Counted from the first letter of the stretch, positions 54,302 to 63,880 are shown. The stretch is 64,000 bases of DNA from Tropicimonas sp. IMCC34011 (GCF_003390865.1 NZ_QMEJ01000002.1:577964-641963), one strand, 5' to 3'. The notes: generated by a model from the letters alone, not told the origin. Numbers and translations are program-made.

Positions 54302-55101
54302 GGCGTGGCTCCGCGGGCGGGATGGATCGCGGCGATCAGGCCGCGGAGGACCAGCGTCACGAGGGCGAGCGCCGTCAGAAGCGTCGCCGCCGCGAAGGCG
54401 CCGGTCGTGTTGTAGTCGTTGTAGAGAAGCTCGATCTGCAGGGGCAGCGTCATCGTCTGGCCACGGATCGCGCCGGAGACGACGGCGACCGCACCGAACT
54501 CACCGATGGCCCGCGCGGTCGCGAGGATCGCTCCGTAGACCATCGCCCAGGTGATGTTCGGAAAGGTCACGAAGCGGAAGATCTGCCAGCCCGACGCGCC
54601 GAGCGTCAGGGCCGCCTTCTCCTCGTCCTCCCCGGTGACCGACAGCACCGGCAGAACCTCGCGGACCACGAAGGGACAGGTCACGAAGAGGGAGACGAGC
54701 ACGATGCCCGTGAGATTGAACATGAGCTGCACGCCCCAGGGCTGGAGCGCCCCGCCGATCGGTCCGTAGGCGCCGTAGACCAGCAGGAAGCACAGGCCGG
54801 CGATGATCGGTGAGACGGCGAAGGGAATCTCGATCAGGATCAGCAACGCGCGGCGGCCGGGGAACCGGAAGCGCGCGATGGCCCAGGCCGCGCAGAGGCC
54901 GAAGACGATATTGAGCGGCAGGACGATCAGCGCTGTGATCACGGTCAGCCGCACGGCCTGGAGCGTCTCCGGCTCGCTCACCGCCGCCCACCAGGCGCCT
55001 GCCCCGTCGGCGAAGGCGCGCGACACGATGGCGGCCACGGGCAGAACGATCACGAGCGCTGCGAAAAGGACGGCAAGACCGATCAGGATGCGTCGCGTCA
55101 T
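54298..55101 (-). CDS. cysW: Sulfate ABC transporter permease CysW
   Basis: The 267-residue permease has about six helices and the inner-loop motif ALTLGASGWQIFRFVTFPNI that docks to CysA. The GAVAVVSGAIRGQTMTLPL pattern is typical of CysW. It lies 1 nt after the cysT stop and pairs with CysT as the membrane heterodimer. Confidence 0.92.
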   Translation of the reverse strand: MTRRILIGLAVLFAALVIVLPVAAIVSRAFADGAGAWWAAVSEPETLQAVRLTVITALIVLPLNIVFGLCAAWAIARFRFPGRRALLILIEIPFAVSPIIAGLCFLLVYGAYGPIGGALQPWGVQLMFNLTGIVLVSLFVTCPFVVREVLPVLSVTGEDEEKAALTLGASGWQIFRFVTFPNITWAMVYGAILATARAIGEFGAVAVVSGAIRGQTMTLPLQIELLYNDYNTTGAFAAATLLTALALVTLVLRGLIAAIHPARGATP

Positions 55102-55102
55102 C

Positions 55103-55966
55103 TCAGGCCCCCGTTTCGAAGCGGCGATAGAGCCGGGTCTGCGCGATGTTGATCGCGACGAGGAGGATGAGCGACAGCGCCAGCATCGTTCCGGCGATCG
55201 CGGCAGCGGCCGGATAGTCGAACTCGTCGAGACGGATCATGATGAGGAGCGAGGCGATCTCGGTTTCGAACGGGATGTTGCCGGCGATGAAGATCACCGC
55301 GCCGAATTCCCCCAGCGAGCGCACGAAGGAGAGCCCCGTTCCGGTCAGGATGCCGGGCATCAGCTGCGGCAGCGTGACGGCGCGAAAGATCTGCCAGCGC
55401 GATGCGCCGAGTGTCAGGGCGGCGGCCTCCTCGGCCGGGTCCAACTCCTCGATCAGGGGCTGGATCGCACGGACGGCGAAGGGCACCGAGGTGAAGATCA
55501 TGGCGATCACGATGCCGGCCCAGCTATAGGCGATCTCGAAACCGAAGGGGGCGGTCAGCGCACCGATCCAGCCGTTCTGTGAATAGAGCGACACGAGCGC
55601 GATCCCGGCGACGGCCGTGGGCAATGCGAAGGGCAGATCGACGAGCGCGTCGAGAGCAGCCCGGCCGGGGAAGCGGTAGCGCACCAGAACCCAGGCGAGA
55701 AGCAGCCCGAAGAGCCCGTTGGCCACCGTCGCCGCCGCGGCCGCCGTGAGCGTGATCCGCAGTGCCGCGAGCGTCCGGCTGTCCGTCATCACGAAGATGT
55801 AGTCTGACCAGCCGAGCTGGCCGAGTTGCCAGCCGAGACCGAGAAGCGGAAGGAGCACGATGAGCGTGACGAAGGTGACCGTCACGCCGAGCGTGAGGCC
55901 GAGCCCCGGCAGAGGGCTGCGCCGGCGCCGCGGCAGGCGCTTCAGAGGGGTCTGCAGAACAGGCAT
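55103..55966 (-). CDS. cysT: Sulfate ABC transporter permease CysT
   Basis: The 287-residue permease has six helices, the docking loop ALTLGASRWQIFRAVTLPQLMPG, and GAVIFIAGNIPFETEIASLLI, typical of CysT/CysU. ATG 55966 with AAAGGA upstream is preferred to ATG 55990. It follows sbp by 48 nt on the same strand. Confidence 0.92.
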   Translation of the reverse strand: MPVLQTPLKRLPRRRRSPLPGLGLTLGVTVTFVTLIVLLPLLGLGWQLGQLGWSDYIFVMTDSRTLAALRITLTAAAAATVANGLFGLLLAWVLVRYRFPGRAALDALVDLPFALPTAVAGIALVSLYSQNGWIGALTAPFGFEIAYSWAGIVIAMIFTSVPFAVRAIQPLIEELDPAEEAAALTLGASRWQIFRAVTLPQLMPGILTGTGLSFVRSLGEFGAVIFIAGNIPFETEIASLLIMIRLDEFDYPAAAAIAGTMLALSLILLVAINIAQTRLYRRFETGA

Positions 55967-56014
55967 CGTCGTCCTTTTGCGCCCCCGCACCCTGCGGCGC
56001 GGGGGCGCGACGGG

Positions 56015-57001
56015 TCAGTCGCGCAGCATCTGGTCGAGGATGCCGCCCGAGGCGAAGTGAGTGTCCTGCGCCTCCTGCCACGAGCCGAAGACATCCTCCA
56101 CAGTGAACAGCTCGACCTCGGGGAACCGGTCCGCATTCGCCTCGACGACCGCCTCGTCATGGACGCGATTGTTGAAGCTGGCGAGGATCTCCTGGCCCGG
56201 CGTCGAGTAGAGGAACTCGAGGTAATCCCGTGCAATCTCCGCGCTGCCGCGCTGCTCCGCCACGCGTTCCACCACGGCGACCGGGAACTCCGCCAGCAGC
56301 GATTGCGTGGGCACCACCGCCTCGTAGCCGGGGGTCTGATCCACGATGTTGAGCACTTCGGCCTCGAACGTCACGAGGACATCGCCGATCCCGCGTTCGG
56401 TAAAGGTCGTCGTCGCACCGCGGCCGCCCGTGTCGAACACCTCGACATTGTCGAGCAGCTTGTCGACGAAGGCCCGCGCCGCCTCTTCGTCGCCATCGTT
56501 CTGGTCCAGCGCATAGGCCCAGGCGGCGAGATAGGTGTAGCGCGCATTGCCCGAGGTCTTGGGGTTCGGGAAGATGACCGAGACGTCGTCGGCCGCAAGG
56601 TCATCCCAGCTTTCGATCCCCTTGGGATTGCCCTCGCGCACCATGAACGCCGGCAGCGAAAAGTAGGGCGAGGCGTTGTTCGGGAACTGGTCCTGCCAAT
56701 CCTCCGCCACGAAGCCGTTATCGGCGAGAATCTGGATGTCGAGCACCTGGTTGAAGGTGACGAGATCGGCCTGGAGCCCCTGAAGGATCCCGCGCGCCTG
56801 CTTCGAGGAGCCGGCATGGCTCTGGTTGATGGTCAGATCGCCGCCCTCGTATTGATCGAGGAAGGCCGGATTGATCGCCGCGTAGAGCTCGCGGGCGATG
56901 TCGTACGAGACGTTGAGGATCTCATCCACCTGCGCCGTCGCGGGCGCCGTACCGAAGCCGGCCGCGAGGGCGAGGCCAAAGGCTGCATTGCGAAGCATCA
57001 T
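56015..57001 (-). CDS. sbp: Sulfate/thiosulfate-binding periplasmic protein
   Basis: The 328-residue binding protein has a signal peptide over about 1-23 (ATA-QV) and the family patterns LNVSYDIARELY, QSHAGSSKQARGI, NPKTSGNARYTYLAAW and GRGATTTFTERGIGDVL. Ser and Thr residues in these segments bind sulfate. AGGGAG precedes tandem ATGs at 57001 and 56998. It heads the sulfate operon; the promoter lies in 57002-57182. Confidence 0.93.
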   Translation of the reverse strand: MMLRNAAFGLALAAGFGTAPATAQVDEILNVSYDIARELYAAINPAFLDQYEGGDLTINQSHAGSSKQARGILQGLQADLVTFNQVLDIQILADNGFVAEDWQDQFPNNASPYFSLPAFMVREGNPKGIESWDDLAADDVSVIFPNPKTSGNARYTYLAAWAYALDQNDGDEEAARAFVDKLLDNVEVFDTGGRGATTTFTERGIGDVLVTFEAEVLNIVDQTPGYEAVVPTQSLLAEFPVAVVERVAEQRGSAEIARDYLEFLYSTPGQEILASFNNRVHDEAVVEANADRFPEVELFTVEDVFGSWQEAQDTHFASGGILDQMLRD

Positions 57002-57182
57002 GCTCCCTGGTCCTTGTATCCTATGGAATTCGCAAGGGATTTGCGGCTTGCGGCGGAGAAGCTCAAGCCGGGAGATGCAAATAGGGAAGCTCGTTCGACT
57101 GCCCCGCGTCATGCAGAACGATCGCACCGGGTCGAGGGGAGATATCGGAAAGATCGTCGGCGCCCGACCGGCGCGGGCCGTG

Positions 57183-58511
57183 TCAGAAGTCCCGCGTGAG
57201 CCGGACCTCCGCGGTGGTCGCCCGGGTGTCATCGAAGGCGGCGTTCGAGCGGTTGCGACTGTGCGTCAGGGTGATCTGGGGCGCGAAGCCGGCGATCACG
57301 ACATCCCGCTTGGTCAGCGTCGCGAGAAGCTCGGTCCGCCGGTCGGATTGCGGCTCGGTGAGGCCGGGGTAATCGCCCTTGTAGTCCCGTTCGGCATAGA
57401 GCGCCTGGCCGTAGAGCGTGATCCCGCTCGGGAACTCCCGGTAGGCGCCAAGTCCCACGCGCCATTCGTCGAACGAGTAGCGCTCGGTCTCTTTCCGGGC
57501 GCCGGAATATCCGCCAATCAGCCGCACGAAGCGGTCGGCCCCGCCGAACCGGTCGGCCTGCACACCGAAGGAGAGCGTCCGGCCGTCGCGATCCGGGGTG
57601 TCCGGAAAGGTCTCGTCGCGCCATTCGGGAGCGGCGAAGAGGCGCCAGTTCGTTCCGGCGCGGACGTTCAGTTCGGCGCCGATGCCGCGGTATCGGTAGG
57701 TGTCATCACCGTCCTGAGCTTGTGCGCCAAAGGACAGGTAGGGATAGACGGAGGCCCGGTCGGAGCGCTGTTCGACCCCGATGCGGGCATTGCCCAGTAG
57801 AAGCGTGCGATCGATCTCTTCCCAGCGGCGCGCCTCAAGGGTGAGATCGGAGAGGATCGCGGTCTCTTCGGACAGCTTCGCCCGGCCCAGGATCTGCGCC
57901 CCGGCTGCGATGCCGATGCCGGACGCCCGGCGGCTTTCCTCATCGATGTCCGCCTCGAGGTCACCCAGCGGCACGGTTTCGTTGTCCGTCCCGCCGTTCA
58001 CATTGGTCGAGGGCAGGACCGAGAGGAAGCCGCGGACCCGGACCGGGCGGCGGTCGTCGATGGAGCGGACGAGCCGCTGGAGGGAGCCGCCGGTGCGGTC
58101 GTCGACACCGGCGGCGATCAGGCGCTCCGCCTGTCCGCGTGCGGCGCCGTCCCGGCCCGCGCGGTAGAGCGCGCCGGCAAGTTCCATGCGCGCGAGTTCA
58201 AGCTCCGGACGTTCGGCGAGGATCGCACGGTAGATCCCGGCGGCGCGCATCTCGTCCCCCTGCCCGCTTGCGATCAGCCCCTCGACATAGGCACGCCGGA
58301 TGGCTGCATCGGGGTGGTCCGGCTGCCAGGTCGCGATGGCCGCGCGCGCCTCGTCGTAGCGCCCCTCCGCAATGAGAAGACGGACCAGGGCGATGACCTG
58401 CTGGTTGGTCTCGATCCGGATCGTCGGGGCGTCCGCCTCTGCGAAGGAGGCCGCCGGGACGCCGAGCGCCAGCGTCAGGGCGACGAGGAACGGGCGGAAA
58501 GCTCCGGTCAT
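57183..58511 (-). CDS. Slam-like surface lipoprotein assembly modifier
   Basis: The 442-residue protein has a signal peptide (AASFAEAD), an N-terminal TPR-like helical region (about 30-150: EGRYDEARAAIATW, YRAILAERPELELARMELAGALYRAG) and a C-terminal 14-strand-type barrel (DUF560) ending VRLTRDF. This is the Slam layout known from Neisseria, which moves lipoproteins to the cell surface. A TbpB-like lipoprotein is encoded just upstream in the same operon, as for neisserial Slam pairs. AGAGGAG precedes ATG 58511. Confidence 0.83.
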   Translation of the reverse strand: MTGAFRPFLVALTLALGVPAASFAEADAPTIRIETNQQVIALVRLLIAEGRYDEARAAIATWQPDHPDAAIRRAYVEGLIASGQGDEMRAAGIYRAILAERPELELARMELAGALYRAGRDGAARGQAERLIAAGVDDRTGGSLQRLVRSIDDRRPVRVRGFLSVLPSTNVNGGTDNETVPLGDLEADIDEESRRASGIGIAAGAQILGRAKLSEETAILSDLTLEARRWEEIDRTLLLGNARIGVEQRSDRASVYPYLSFGAQAQDGDDTYRYRGIGAELNVRAGTNWRLFAAPEWRDETFPDTPDRDGRTLSFGVQADRFGGADRFVRLIGGYSGARKETERYSFDEWRVGLGAYREFPSGITLYGQALYAERDYKGDYPGLTEPQSDRRTELLATLTKRDVVIAGFAPQITLTHSRNRSNAAFDDTRATTAEVRLTRDF

Positions 58512-58543
58512 GGGGCGGGGGCTCCTCTGGAGAGGTTCAAGGG

Positions 58544-58573
58544 GCGGGCCGGCCCGGGAGAAGGCCGGCCCGC
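58544..58573 (-). promoter_or_regulatory. Strong intercistronic hairpin before the Slam-like gene
   Basis: GCGGGCCGGCC (58544-58554) and GGCCGGCCCGC (58563-58573) form a perfect 11-bp stem with an 8-nt loop between the lipoprotein stop and the Slam-like start. No T-run follows. It may protect the upstream mRNA or lower expression of the outer-membrane protein compared with its cargo. Confidence 0.6.
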
Positions 58574-58579
58574 GGCCGA

Positions 58580-59689
58580 TCAGGGCTGGGCCTGTTGATC
58601 GGCGGTGTAGTTGCCGGTGATCGAGAACGCCTTGGAGGCGCCACCATCGTTCGGGTCCGGCGCGGTGCCGTTCAGCAGAAGGACACCCGAGGTGCGCGAG
58701 GCATCGTCGCCCATGAAGGAGCCGGCGAAGTGACCATTGGACGTCGTGCCGGCGGAGGTGTTCGTCCCGGTTTGCACGAGCCGCGCCCCGCCCGAATAGT
58801 GGACGCCGGAGATCTTGCCGTTCTCGAGAGCGACGTCGCCGATCCGGTCACTCGATCTGTCAAAGTTGTCGATCCGCCCGCTGACGGTCGAGTTGGCGAA
58901 GTCCACGTCGAGACGGACGTCGGCAAAGGCCTGTCCGGGACCGGAGAGTTCTTCCAGGGAGCGACCGACGACATAGCTCATCTCGGCGCCCTCGGAGCGG
59001 CTGTAGGTCGCTGTCGCGGGCTTGCCCGACAATGCGGCTTCTTCCGAGAAGTCCCCGCCGTAGAGAATGGCGACGGTCTGGTTCTTGAACCGTGTATCCA
59101 CCACGCTCTTTCCGTAATCGACGACGAAGAAGTCCTCTACGTCATCGCCGTTCTCGTCCCGAGGGCGTACGGTGAAGACGTCAAGCGCGGTGGGATCCTG
59201 GAAGTACGGCCGTCCAAGCCCGCTGGTGCCCGTCGCGTTCGTCTCGTCCGGCAGGCTTCCCTGGAGCGTCAGGCTGGCCGTGCCGCCGGCCTTGATGTAG
59301 TCCCGGCCGGTCTTTCCTTCGAAGGTGGCGTTCGTCAGATCGACCTCACCGGTGATGACGCCGTCCGGACCGCTCACATTGCCGCCGGCATTGTTCCAAG
59401 GCAGCGGCCCGAGCTCGTAGATCGTCACAGGCGCACCCGGGATGTTCTGCGCCTTCTTCTCGGACTGGGCCGCGAAACCGCGAAGCTCCACGACCTTGCC
59501 AAGCCCCTCGGCGCCCTCGACATCCGTGCCGCCACCGGTCGATCCGCCACCGCCGTTGGACCCGCCACCACCGTTCGACCCACCGGAGCCGCCGCTGCTC
59601 GAGACGTTGGTGAAGCCACCGCCGCCACCGCTTCCACATGCCGCAAGCGCCGTCACGAGCGCCCCGACTGCCAAGGTCGATAGTTTCAT
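58580..59689 (-). CDS. TbpB-like surface lipoprotein, probable Slam cargo
   Basis: The 369-residue lipoprotein has lipobox LAAC (C18), then a Gly/Ser/Asn-rich flexible tether (about 19-55). A single beta-rich domain ends with the TbpB barrel signature GHFAGSFMGDDASRTSGVLLLNG, preceded by VSGRIDNFD. Neisserial TbpB, fHbp and HpuA have this handle/barrel fold and are exported by Slam. The ligand is unknown. The start at 59689 has only a weak ribosome site. It is divergent from the histidine kinase. Confidence 0.78.
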   Translation of the reverse strand: MKLSTLAVGALVTALAACGSGGGGGFTNVSSSGGSGGSNGGGGSNGGGGSTGGGTDVEGAEGLGKVVELRGFAAQSEKKAQNIPGAPVTIYELGPLPWNNAGGNVSGPDGVITGEVDLTNATFEGKTGRDYIKAGGTASLTLQGSLPDETNATGTSGLGRPYFQDPTALDVFTVRPRDENGDDVEDFFVVDYGKSVVDTRFKNQTVAILYGGDFSEEAALSGKPATATYSRSEGAEMSYVVGRSLEELSGPGQAFADVRLDVDFANSTVSGRIDNFDRSSDRIGDVALENGKISGVHYSGGARLVQTGTNTSAGTTSNGHFAGSFMGDDASRTSGVLLLNGTAPDPNDGGASKAFSITGNYTADQQAQP

Positions 59690-59812
59690 TTCACTGATCC
59701 CTACATGAGAGCCGCTGTTGACGCGGCTTTCTTCCGTGGCGTTAATTCTGGGAATCGTTCGCCGCCGCACCATCCCCCGTTCCGGGGAGGGACGTTCGGG
59801 GCCAGACGCGCG

Positions 59813-61921
59813 ATGGTCTTTGGTATGTTCGTAACGAGTAAAATCCGTCTTTCCCCCGTCTCGGCTCTGGCCGTCGCCGCCCTGGCTGCGCTTCTCGCCG
59901 CCGCCCTCGTGATCTGGACCGCGTTGGCCCGCACGGAGCCAGACCTGCCGCCGGGGGCGAGTCTTCTCTCCGCCGGCGGCATCGAGATCGGCGCGGCGGA
60001 CCTGATCGAGGAGCCGGACACCCTGCTCAGCTGGCGCGAGCGGGCGGTCTTCTTCGACAGGCAGGACAGGCTTTTCGAGGCGCTGCGGACCCCGGGCACA
60101 GACCTGCGCTACGAAACGCCTGCTGGGGAGGTCGTGACAGCGCCGAACGCCCCCGTCGCGCGCATGGCCTCCCCCCTGCCCGGCGCCTTCTGGTTCCAGA
60201 TCGGCGTCGGCATCTTCGCGGTGCTGATCGGCGCCTGGGTCCTCGCATTGCGGCCGAGAGACTGGGGCGCGCGAATGTTCGCCGCGACGGGCCTTTTCGT
60301 GCCCGTCTTCGCATGGTCCGCCGCGATCTACTCGACCCGGCCGATCGCGATGGATGGCACGATGTTCCGCTGGCTGAGCTCGATCAACCATGTGGGCGCG
60401 ATGTCCTTCGGGATCGCGCTCGTCGGGCTCTTCATGATGTACCCGCGTCCCCTCGGGCATCCACGCTGGCTGCTCGTTCCGGTCCTCGCCTACGGCGCGC
60501 TCATCGTCGCCGACATGTTCTGGATCGCGCCGGCGCTCTGGAGCTCGCTGGCGGTGCTCAGCCAGATGATCGGCGCCATCGTCCTCGGCGTCCTGCAATG
60601 GTTTCGCAGCCGCGGCGAGCCGCTCGACCGGGCGGGCCTGCGCTGGTTTCTGGTGGCCACTCTCGTCGGCTGCTCGCTCTTCGTGTTCCTGTCCGTGGCG
60701 CCGCCGGCGCTCGGCCTCACGGACGAGCCCCTCATCAGCCAGGGCTACGCCTTCGGGTTCTTCTCGATCATGCATGTGGGGCTCGCGCTGGGGCTCCTGC
60801 GCTATCGCCTGTTCGACCTCGACCGGTACGCCTGGCTCGTCTGGCTCTGGCTTGGGGGGTCGCTGTCCGTCTTCGCCCTCGACCTTCTGTTCATCGGTTG
60901 GCTCGGCGCGCGTTCGGACGTCTCGCTTGCGCTGTCCCTGATCCTCGCGGGCCTCGTCTGGTTCCCACTGAGGCAGTTCCTGCTTCACCGGACACTTGTC
61001 CGGCGCCCCGGTCTCGACGCCTCCGCGGACTACATGCCCGCCATTCTCGAGATCGCCCTCGCCCCCGACGAGACACGGCGCCACATCCGCTACGATGCGC
61101 TTCTGGCCGAGCTTTACGGCGCGACTCCGGTCGAGCCGGACGGGGCCACCCGGCCCGAACCCCGCCTCGTCCAGTCGGGCCTCGCTCTCGAATTGCCCGG
61201 CGTCGCAGGCCTGCCGCCCCGGCGCCTCGCCTACGCCGCAGGGGGGCGCCGCGTCTTCGCACCTTCCGACATCGCCACGTGGCGCCAGCTTGTCCGTCTG
61301 CTGGACCTCGCGACAGAGAGCCGTCGCGCCTTCGAAACCGGCGTGCGGACGGAGCGGGATCGCATCAGCCGGGATGTCCATGACAACATCGGCGCACAGA
61401 TCCTCTCGGCGCTTCACGCCGCCGACGAGGAGCGCAAGGACGATCTGCTTCGCGATACGCTCGCGGACCTGCGGACAATCATCAACGAAGGCTTCGACAG
61501 TACCTTCGATCTCGGCGAACTCCTGGCGGAGATGCGGCTTGAGACCGCCGAGCGCCTCGCACCCCACGGCATCGCCCTCGACTGGCCGACAAGCGCCCTC
61601 GGAGAAGGCGCCAGGATCGGTTTCATGCGCGCCGTCACCCTGCGCGCCGTCCTGCGCGAGGCCGTGAGCAACGTCATCAAGCATTCGCGCGCAACGGCCA
61701 TGCGGGTCCATCCCGCCGGCGTTGCCGATGCGCTGTCCCTGCTCATCGCCGATGACGGCCACGGCTTTGCCGGCGCGATGGCTCCGGACGGGCACGGCCT
61801 GCGAAACATGCGCGCACGCCTCGAAGCCGGTGGCGGCGCGTTCGATCTGGCGACCGGGCCCGAGGGCACCGAGATCCTGGCGAAGCTGGGATCCGGCCTC
61901 GCCGATCGCGCCGCAGCCTGA
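59813..61921 (+). CDS. NarL-type sensor histidine kinase with multispan membrane sensor
   Basis: The protein has about 702 residues: one N-terminal helix, a periplasmic loop (about 35-120), then seven to eight helices (about 125-400). The HisKA_3 domain has H523 in RISRDVHDNIGAQ, and the ATPase domain has N-box REAVSNVIKHS, G1 DDGHGF and G2 GHGLRNMRARL. The signal is unknown. ATG 59813 or 59825 are both possible, with weak ribosome sites. It is coupled to the response regulator 1 nt downstream and divergent from the TbpB-like gene. Confidence 0.87.
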   Translation: MVFGMFVTSKIRLSPVSALAVAALAALLAAALVIWTALARTEPDLPPGASLLSAGGIEIGAADLIEEPDTLLSWRERAVFFDRQDRLFEALRTPGTDLRYETPAGEVVTAPNAPVARMASPLPGAFWFQIGVGIFAVLIGAWVLALRPRDWGARMFAATGLFVPVFAWSAAIYSTRPIAMDGTMFRWLSSINHVGAMSFGIALVGLFMMYPRPLGHPRWLLVPVLAYGALIVADMFWIAPALWSSLAVLSQMIGAIVLGVLQWFRSRGEPLDRAGLRWFLVATLVGCSLFVFLSVAPPALGLTDEPLISQGYAFGFFSIMHVGLALGLLRYRLFDLDRYAWLVWLWLGGSLSVFALDLLFIGWLGARSDVSLALSLILAGLVWFPLRQFLLHRTLVRRPGLDASADYMPAILEIALAPDETRRHIRYDALLAELYGATPVEPDGATRPEPRLVQSGLALELPGVAGLPPRRLAYAAGGRRVFAPSDIATWRQLVRLLDLATESRRAFETGVRTERDRISRDVHDNIGAQILSALHAADEERKDDLLRDTLADLRTIINEGFDSTFDLGELLAEMRLETAERLAPHGIALDWPTSALGEGARIGFMRAVTLRAVLREAVSNVIKHSRATAMRVHPAGVADALSLLIADDGHGFAGAMAPDGHGLRNMRARLEAGGGAFDLATGPEGTEILAKLGSGLADRAAA

Positions 61922-61922
61922 C

Positions 61923-62579
61923 ATGGGTATCGAGCGGATCCTCGTTGTCGAGGACAATTACGAGATGCGGGACTGGATGTCGGCCCTCGCGGCGCGTGTC
62001 TTTCCCCGCGCCGAACTTGCGGTGCGCGCGGACACCCGGTCTGCCCTTGCAGCATGCCTGCGCGATCCGATCGATCTTGCCCTCGTCGATCTGGGGCTTC
62101 CCGACGGGAGCGGCTTCGACGTGATCCGCCGTCTTGTCGCCGTCAGGCCACAGGCGATCCCAGTCGTCACGACCGCGATGGCGAGCGATACCGCGATCGT
62201 CGGTGCGCTTTCGGCCGGTGCGCGAGGGTACCTTCTGAAGAGCGAGCCCGAGGCGCGGCTGGAGCGCCAGCTTCGCCAGATCACGGAGGGTATACCGGCC
62301 ATTTCCCCTCCCATCGCGCGGCGCATCATGGAGCATTTCCAGCGCACCGGCCCGTCCGAGGAACTGGACGGGAGCCTGACCCGCCGCGAGCGCGAGGTCC
62401 TGTCCCTGATCGCCCGTGGCCTGCGCATCGCTGATGCCGCCCTCGCCCTCGATGTCGCCGAGAGCACCGTGGCCAGCCACGTCAAGAACATCTACCGCAA
62501 GCTCGGCATCGCCAGCCGCGCCGAGGCCACGCTGATGGCCTCCCGACTGGGCCTCGTCGGCGGGGGGGAACGGGACTGA
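61923..62579 (+). CDS. LuxR/NarL-family response regulator
   Basis: The 218-residue protein has a receiver domain with D11, phosphoacceptor D56 in ALVDLGLPDGSG and the conserved Lys in GYLLKSEP. A LuxR helix-turn-helix follows (LTRREREVLSLIARGLRIADAALALDVAESTVASHVKNIYRKLG). It is the cognate partner of the kinase directly upstream. Targets may include the divergent TbpB-like/Slam operon, which is inference from position. Confidence 0.93.
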   Translation: MGIERILVVEDNYEMRDWMSALAARVFPRAELAVRADTRSALAACLRDPIDLALVDLGLPDGSGFDVIRRLVAVRPQAIPVVTTAMASDTAIVGALSAGARGYLLKSEPEARLERQLRQITEGIPAISPPIARRIMEHFQRTGPSEELDGSLTRREREVLSLIARGLRIADAALALDVAESTVASHVKNIYRKLGIASRAEATLMASRLGLVGGGERD

Positions 62580-62695
62580 AGGCCGCCACTTTCGAGGCAT
62601 GGCCTGTCGGTACCTGAGCAGGACACGCGCGACGGGCGGCGGCCCCCGACGCAACTCAATTGATCCTGCGCTGCGGCGTCTTACGTCATGCCTGC

Positions 62696-63346
62696 ATGAA
62701 ACACTGGTTGGTCCTTCCCCTGCTGCTGCTGGCGGCCTGCGGTCGCGGAGTGCCCGATGGGGCGCGCATCGTGGTCGCCGGCGATTCCGTCATGGCATGG
62801 AACCGCGATCAGGACGCCTCGGTCGCGGATAAACTGAGCGCCAGGCTCGGAGAGCCGGTAGGCGACCTCTCCATGCCCGGCGCCCGGATGCTCGGGGGGG
62901 TCGGCCCCTTCAACATTCCCTTTCAACTGGATGGCGTGACGGCCGAGTGGATCGTGCTCGACGGAGGCGCCAACGACCTGCGCGGTACCTGCGATTGTTC
63001 GGATTGCGGCCCGGTGCTGGACCAGCTCATTTCGGAGGACGGGATCAAGGGCGCCATTCCCGCGCTTGTTTCTGATCTGCGCCGTCGCGGATCGCGCGTC
63101 GTGTGGGCAGATTACTATACGACTCCCCTGTATGCAGGCACTGCGTGCGAAGCGCCCTACCGGGTGCTGGAGGCCCGCGTCCAGCGCATGGCCGATGCCG
63201 ATGCAGGGGTCGATCTTGCGGATATGGACGATGTGTTCCGGTCCGACGATCTCTCGCTCTTCGACGACGACCGGACCCATCCTTCGCTGCGAGGTTCGTC
63301 CCTCATCGCAGATCTCGTCGCTCCCCTCCTGGATCGCCGTAACTGA
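62696..63346 (+). CDS. SGNH/GDSL-family lipoprotein
   Basis: The 216-residue lipoprotein has lipobox LLAAC (C15). SGNH block I is AGDSVMAW with S31, block II glycine is in SMPGARML, block III is GGANDL, and block V is DDRTHPS with catalytic Asp and His. It is likely an envelope esterase or deacetylase acting on sugars or lipids. It follows the two-component genes after 116 bp. ATG 62696 places the lipobox at a normal distance. Confidence 0.83.
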   Translation: MKHWLVLPLLLLAACGRGVPDGARIVVAGDSVMAWNRDQDASVADKLSARLGEPVGDLSMPGARMLGGVGPFNIPFQLDGVTAEWIVLDGGANDLRGTCDCSDCGPVLDQLISEDGIKGAIPALVSDLRRRGSRVVWADYYTTPLYAGTACEAPYRVLEARVQRMADADAGVDLADMDDVFRSDDLSLFDDDRTHPSLRGSSLIADLVAPLLDRRN

Positions 63347-63733
63347 CGCAACGGGCGACCGGATTGCGGGGACAGAATTCGGACTTGCCTCCCGTTTCGG
63401 CGGGCACTCCAGCGGTTGGGAAGCAGGCTGAATGGAGAGCCCATCTCTCCCGGACGCCCTATTCGCTGATCTTGAAGAAAGGAGGCGAAGACAGGCTGCA
63501 AAACGTCCAGCTATGAGTTCAAGCGAGGCGCGATCACGGACACGGGACACTTCGGTCATGGAGGTGTCTAATCGAACCTAGGGAATCGATGGCAGTGCTC
63601 AAGATTCGGAGGCGGAACCTCACAGCCCAGGTTGCGGAGACTCTAAGGCCGGCCGTCCTAAGAATGCACACGAGCTAGACTAACTCTACGACCAGAAGAT
63701 CGGCGCTCTGGTCATGCCCTCCCGTACCCCGCG
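63347..63733. other. Gene-free decayed spacer next to tRNA
   Basis: About 390 bp has no credible gene and mixed composition. It lies between the SGNH lipoprotein and a recombinase fragment, which is typical of degraded integrated DNA beside a tRNA. No intact attachment repeat of the tRNA end was found within the window. Confidence 0.4.
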
Positions 63734-63880
63734 GTTCGGGTCCAAGCCGCCGAGGCGATGCGCAGCCTGATCTCCGGGATCCGGATGGTTCCAGCCACGG
63801 ACGCGCCCGATGGACACGGGATCGAGCTCAGCGGTGATCTGCCGGGTATTCTGGCGTTGGGAGACGCGGAAATGACAAAG
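63734..63880 (+). pseudogene. Serine-recombinase C-terminal remnant
   Basis: The translated frame reads VRVQAAEAMRSLISGIRM then VP-ATDAPDGHGIELSGDLPGIL. This matches the C-terminal end of large serine site-specific recombinases (AAEALRxLIxxIxLxP ... IELRGDLAxIL). The N-terminal catalytic domain is absent, and the frame runs on into the tRNA terminator without a proper stop. It looks like the scar of an integrated element. Confidence 0.55.

Noticed and set aside
57002..57182. Possible SAM riboswitch upstream of the sulfate operon
   Set aside because: No SAM-I or SAM-II conserved core was recognised in the leader, and sulfate operons are not typical targets in this group.
58580..61957. 1125-residue minus-strand frame
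   Set aside because: Only its last 369 residues (the TbpB-like lipoprotein) are real; the rest is antisense to the histidine kinase and shows Arg/Glu/Gly-rich composition typical of GC-rich antisense frames.
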